From Watersipora subatra (Eukaryota; Bryozoa; Gymnolaemata; Cheilostomatida; Watersiporidae), in assembly GCF_963576615.1 (NCBI RefSeq), contig NC_088711.1, forward strand, positions 38,808,621 to 38,872,620: 64,000 nt of DNA, written 5' to 3'. Positions 59,155 to 64,000 of the stretch are shown in pieces. The notes beneath the pieces were generated by a model that was not told the origin of the DNA, made no database searches, and was given only the letters and a program-made list of their open reading frames with translations. Position numbers and translations under genes: made by a program. Positions within the stretch are counted from its first letter, which is position 1; every line of letters begins with the position of its first letter.

Positions 59155-59360
59155 GGAATACATATGTTTATCAAAGTTTGTCTTCTGTTGGTCTATCTGT
59201 CTTTCGGTATGTCCAGCTATAGCTGTACAGCAATTGGTTGGATTTTAACTCACAAAAATCACAACCACAGATTCGTAACCCAAATGCCTAACTACTAGTC
59301 TGCAATGTAGCCAGTCTTGCTTCTGGCTTCTTTTTCTGGTGCTAGTCAAAGAAAAAGTTG
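59155..59360 (-). repeat. SINE, - strand (copy 2)
   Basis: Body shared with the copy at 58735 (TCAAAGTTTGTCTTCTGT and GGTATGTCCAGCTATAGCTG, compare TCAAAGCTTGTCTGTCTGTG and GTCTGTCTATAACTA on the + strand). The head on the - strand carries GGGTTACGAATCTGTGG, a B-box-like motif. Confidence 0.45.
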
Positions 59361-59693
59361 ACGCCTAGGCTACGTCTCTTACAATTCACACTCGGGCTAT
59401 ATACTGTATACACTCTTTACTCAATAGAATGCTCTAAATAACATATTAATTAATATTTCATGAATTTTATTAACTCTATGATATGCATGCTTTTCGCATT
59501 TTGGTGAACATGTATTTACGGTTTTTTGTATGGTTAAATTGCCAAATCACAGCTTTTTACTTGATGAGTTGTAACAACCATAAAACTTTAAGTATTAAAT
59601 AATTTTTAAAGTTTACAGCTCGTAATAAAGTGTATATAAGTTTTTTATTTTAATATTGAGCACTCTGCTTCTAGTGAACTGCAACCTTCTTCA

Positions 59694-59843
<150 letters not shown>

Positions 59844-59892
59844 GTTTTCTTCTAGTCGCAGTTGACTAAAAATCTTTATTGATGTGTTGCAG

Positions 59893-62481
59893 CTAATATA
59901 ACTCACTCATCAAATAGCACATATTCTACATTCAACTTGACTGAAAACTCCCGCTTATCGACTAAAATGGAGAATTTCAAGAACAATTCTTCTATCCCTG
60001 TAGAAGGTAACAATTCACAATAATTTGATTTCATGTTTCAAGTTTGGCTTAATATATACAATTGAAAGCAGGTGAACAATTGAAACAAGTAGCCATAAAC
60101 CACTTAAACAATTAAAACACGTAACACAAACCACAAACTAGAAATTTGCACAAGCAAATAAATGCAACAGATGAGCATGATCATTTTAATGTCACCAAAA
60201 TATGAACAGCTTAAACATTTTGCTACACAATTTAGTCCTATGAAATTTCACTAGTTACTACCAAACAGGTTAACAAAAATATAAAGCATAGGTTTAATAT
60301 GTAAATATATATAAATTTATACAAAAATACATAAGTATTTACGTATATAAATATACATAAATATACATTTTTAAATATATTTGTATTACTCCATATATAA
60401 ACTTTTCTAAACTATTCATAAAACATAATTATATAATTGGATAAATTTATGTATCAATTTATACATATATTTATATATATAAATTGCACTACTTGGCTAA
60501 AAAATATGGTAATTTGAGTCACAACTCCACAAATTTCATTTCGACCACATAATAATATCTACATAGTGAAAAAAACAATACCTACTAGCCACTTTCAGTT
60601 TGATCTAAAAATAAGTAATGTTAGATGATAAAAATGAGCAAGCGTGCTCTCGAGTTTCTTAACAATGCTTTTTGCCGAGGTGTTGTGCCACAATCAGCTT
60701 TTACTTCCCTCTTATGTGTGAGTAGCTATAATATTCAGCACACAAATGATAACTATGAATTTCTCTATATATGTTGTTTAAATTTGCTAGATTATGTATA
60801 ATTTATGCTATTAAATTTTATATGTAGATTTTTGCTGATTCGCATTAATCGGAAACGTTTTAACGTAACTCATTGCAACAAGTTTTAAGAGAAAATTTTA
60901 CATATAATAATACTGTGTCATAATTTTTACCTGAATCAGCAACTACACAGTTTAATTAAATAGCTATGTAAAAAAAAAACAATTTCGTCCAACCCAACTT
61001 TTTTAATATTTGCACTATTACATCGCATAGCAATGTTTTGATGTTGAAGTAATTAATTGGTTAGTAAATAAGATTCCGAAAGCATTTTAGCTTAGTCTAA
61101 TCATTTGCAGAATTTAAACAATAATTAAGATAAAAAATTATGAATTATTTTTGTACTCTCTCACACCTTGAAGCAAATATTATACTTCCAAAAATTTAGT
61201 TGTTTGCAAATTTGTCTAGTAAATGTAGATGAAATGGTAGAAAAGAAATTTTCCAGTGCCACCAAAATGCAGTTTTTGCTTTGTGTTGAGAGTAAGAAAG
61301 ACCCATAAAACACTTGTTTTTGTATATTCAATCAATTTATATGGACTTTACCTTAACACATTGTTCTCAGTTCACTAGCATAAATTGATTTTGAGTTGAA
61401 CCAGATGTAAGTACACTTACTGACACAACAAAAATTTGCTTTCTTTTTAATTTGTTAGAATTGGCCGAACGCAAACAGAAAAGTGTAACAGAGGCTGTTG
61501 TTGTCACTGTTGGAGGAATATTTTTACTAGTTGCCATCCTTGTAGGAGTTACCTTTTGGATAAAACATCAACGAGCCAGCAGTAAGTCATCTCCAGTAGG
61601 TCTGACACAGCAATACTTTTAAAAAACATGCATCTTTAAGTCAGGCCCAATATTTTTTATTGAAACTACAATGTTTTTTTAAACTTAAAAAAACTCCAAA
61701 GCAAAGTTTTTTCAGCTTGTCTATCTTGAACTTGATGCAAACTTTTTTTGTTTGTATAAAAACTATGTATTGAAGAGTTATATGTTTGGAAAGGACTGAT
61801 ATAAACCTCAAAAAAGAATTAAAAAGAAATATAAAACCATAATACCAAAAAAAAGAGAAAGTGGAATAAGATTTATAATTCTGTGTCTCACTTCCTGTCA
61901 ATGTCATTTTTAGGCATGCAATTGACATGCAACATATAAATTTTTATCCCAGACCCTTTTACGTAGAGATCGAAAATAATTCTAATCTTCAAATAAGCTT
62001 AATGAAACCTGGCTGTTAGTATTCTACAAACAATTAGTGCAGAAACCTCCCCATTCTATTCAGCTATGACCTAAGAGAGTTTTAAAACAAATTAGTTTAT
62101 TTAAAGCTGTTTTTATTAAATATTGCTCAGTCATAATCCTTGCATGAATTCATCATAGTTTGTGAGAGAGACTGTATTGAAATGGCAAAATATGCACCTC
62201 TTTGATTATTTCATCAAATAATCCTGTCGTGCTTTCATTATTAACATGTTACTAGTTTGTTTTCTAATTTGTCAAAATTACAAATATAAGTTCAAATAAA
62301 CTGCATTAGTCTCAATGAAAGACTGCTTAACTTTGATTTTCTACAGCTCTTTCCTGTCATGACTTGACAAATCAAGAAAATAATATTGCCGATCTGGGGA
62401 AAAAAGATGACTTTTCCGGTAAACTGCCTTCTGTTGAAAAAGAGAGTAGTAATGTGGTATCTTCTAACTCTCATCTTCCAG
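59893..62481 (+). CDS. type I single-pass membrane protein, three exons (partial)
   Basis: Exons 59893-60006, 61459-61581 and 62347-62481. All start and end in phase 1, and all splice sites are canonical (ttgcag/GTAACA, tttgttag/GTAAGT, tctacag/GTATGT). Exon 1 (37 codons) is Ser/Thr/Asn-rich with sequons NIT, NST, NLT and NNS, as in an extracellular stalk. Exon 2 carries ELAERKQKSVTEA and then a 22-residue hydrophobic segment (VVVTVGGIFLLVAILVGVTF) followed by WIKHQR, so the C-terminus faces the cytoplasm. Exon 3 is a hydrophilic tail (DLTNQENNIADLGKKDDFSG and onwards). Symmetric phase-1 exons are typical of shuffled extracellular receptor genes. Upstream domains are not found, so the ligand-binding part is unknown. 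A phase-compatible candidate for the next exon is at 63524-63606. Confidence 0.7.
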
Positions 62482-63112
62482 GTATGTCTCCCTTAATCTT
62501 CTGCAACTGAAAAAATATAAACTGCTAATATATCTAGGTTGATCTATAACAGTAGATTTAACAAGAGTAATTTCTCCTATAGTGCAGCTTCAATAATCAT
62601 GACTAATTACCTATTTCTAGTTTCTCAATAACTTTCAGATCTGCATGAATGCTAGTTGTGTTATGCAATAACACAACTGGTATTCATGGCAGCTGTGTTG
62701 TGAATATGTTGTGTTTTATTGCTTACTCATGTACAAAAGCAAACATTCAATCGATGGGATAGTAAACTAACAATAGTTAAAATAATAACAGCCATGAAAA
62801 ATAAGTTTTGGCCAGATGGAATCGATACCAATTTTCAACCTTTGAATAGAATTAGATTCACATGTCTCATTCATCTACACAGAATTAAAAAGATCGCTTC
62901 CCTTCTCTTGTCTCATTTACACTCCTTATACTTGTTTCACATTGATAGGCCTTTGATATCTACTTTTGACCGCTGCAGCTGACTCGGGTACAGTCAGCTT
63001 CTTTTAACAAACCTCTTCTTTTAAACACCACCCTCAGTAAAAAATGGATTGGGCACAGATTCAAAGATGCCTAGTGCAATGTTGAAGGTTTTAGACTTTG
63101 TGCATTTCAAAA

Positions 63113-63136
63113 GCTCTCTCTCTCTCTCTCTCTCTG
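63113..63136. repeat. (CT)n microsatellite
   Basis: Twelve CT units. Confidence 0.9.
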
Positions 63137-63523
63137 CATCGTCAGGTCTCCTGGGTTTAATCCGGTTTGTGTTTCATCAAACTAGTTTTCTGTAATGCTT
63201 ACTGTTTGCTAATCGCTGCTGCACCCTGAAACCTTGACAGTCTCACAATAGCTGGTTGGCACGCTGACACCTGATTATCTTAGCCAGTAGCTCCTGAAGA
63301 AACTCAAGATATGAGAATAGGAGAAGCTGGTGTCCTCGATCTGGTAGTGGCTGATTTTTTTGTTCGAGTAGGCTGTGAGACAGTTCTATAGTGCTGCTTA
63401 GTACAAGAGACAGTTTTAAAACCTAAGCCAGCTTTAGCTTTTTATTCAGCTAATCTTTTCTTTTAGCTCTTCCATGACCAATGTCGGTCCTCTCTGATTG
63501 GCTACACTAATGTTTATTTTTAG

Positions 63524-63606
63524 ACACCGCAAGCAATCGTCAATGTCGGAGTACATGGTTTGATGGAGAGATTCTGAGCTACCTTTTTTGTTTCTTAAAA
63601 GGTTAG
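63524..63606 (+). CDS. possible next exon of the membrane protein gene
   Basis: After tttatttttag the phase left by 62481 continues through DTASNRQCRSTWFDGEILSY and ends at TAG 63604-63606. The same frame reopens directly behind the stop to 63801 (HRLKPAGTHKDGKVLDDMLT is part of it). This is either coincidence or an older coding frame with one nonsense change. Weak evidence. Confidence 0.25.
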
Positions 63607-63804
63607 CAGCTTGGCCTTACCTACATAATAAGCAATGTGTCTGCATTTTCTCCTTCGAGAAAATATTACTGTGTCACCCAACACAGACTGAAACCAGCAG
63701 GAACCCACAAAGATGGCAAAGTATTAGATGACATGTTGACAGTTCAATTTAATGCTTATAGTAAAGCCACATATTCTATAGGTGTTAGATTGACCTTATA
63801 AAGC

Positions 63805-64000
63805 TCTCTTAACCTTTTCCCAGATTTCTTATGTTATGAAATAATTTGGTTTTATGTCGGTCTTTCCCTCTGGTTGGTCAAGCAGCTGCTCTAGTTTTAA
63901 CAGAAGAGTCTCTGTGCTAGTTGAGAAAGTGGAAGAGGTCAACTCATCTGTCAACTTCGGTTTCCATTATCTGAGAACTCTGGCTGCTGGTCTAGTTTAA
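63805..64000. other. window edge, nothing recognised
   Basis: No exon or repeat recognised before the window ends. Confidence 0.4.

Overview
The window looks like nuclear DNA of an invertebrate animal. It is AT-rich, its genes have spliceosomal introns with GTAAG donors and pyrimidine-AG acceptors, and it carries a dense mix of animal-type mobile elements (Helitron, hAT, pogo/Psq-type, non-LTR tails, tRNA-derived SINEs) plus many minisatellites and (TA)n tracts. A marine lophotrochozoan such as a mollusc or bryozoan is my best guess; the sequence alone does not settle the species.

Left part (1-16 kb). A small gene at 8.19-9.63 kb encodes a 79-residue secreted, glycine/arginine/phenylalanine-repeat peptide. 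An inverted, broken relative lies at 1.4-2.3 kb: it keeps the TATA box, the signal-peptide exon and the 3' UTR but has lost the repeat exon. Around them are a non-LTR retrotransposon tail (7 kb), tRNA-like SINE heads, a 191-bp perfect palindrome (12.1 kb), a decayed viral-type envelope gene on the + strand (12.45-13.4 kb), two spliced exons of a decayed single-pass membrane protein on the - strand (13.7-14.5 kb) and a possible solo LTR (15.8-16.2 kb).

Central part (16-41 kb). This is a head-to-tail array of ankyrin-repeat genes on the - strand. The copies are an old 5' fragment (16.2-16.7 kb), copy 1 (21.3-24.7 kb, pseudogene), copy 2 (26.6-30.0 kb, one nonsense codon) and copy 3 (33.9-37.3 kb, intact, 546 residues from three exons). 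An inverted fragment on the + strand follows at 40.3-41.3 kb. Every full copy also keeps a phase-compatible alternative last exon. The spacers hold 25-bp and roughly 60-bp minisatellites, CCCTACAC tracts and (TA)n tracts. Copy 2 is a mosaic: its 5' end and flank match copy 1 and its body matches copy 3. A 0.9-kb element with long terminal inverted repeats sits in the oldest copy, and its relative lies at 3.7-4.6 kb. A pogo/Psq-type transposon lacking its catalytic middle sits at 19.5-20.6 kb.

Right part (41-64 kb). There is a 26-bp minisatellite (42 kb), a likely coding exon of an unknown acidic protein (44.8 kb), a second non-LTR tail (48.3 kb), a 782-bp hAT-type element with 8-bp target duplications (48.7-49.5 kb) and a decayed Helitron whose Rep nuclease region is deleted (49.5-52.7 kb). 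Two SINE copies, a 146-bp (TA)n tract and three phase-1 exons of a type I membrane protein gene (59.9-62.5 kb) complete it. The membrane gene probably extends outside the recognised exons on both sides.
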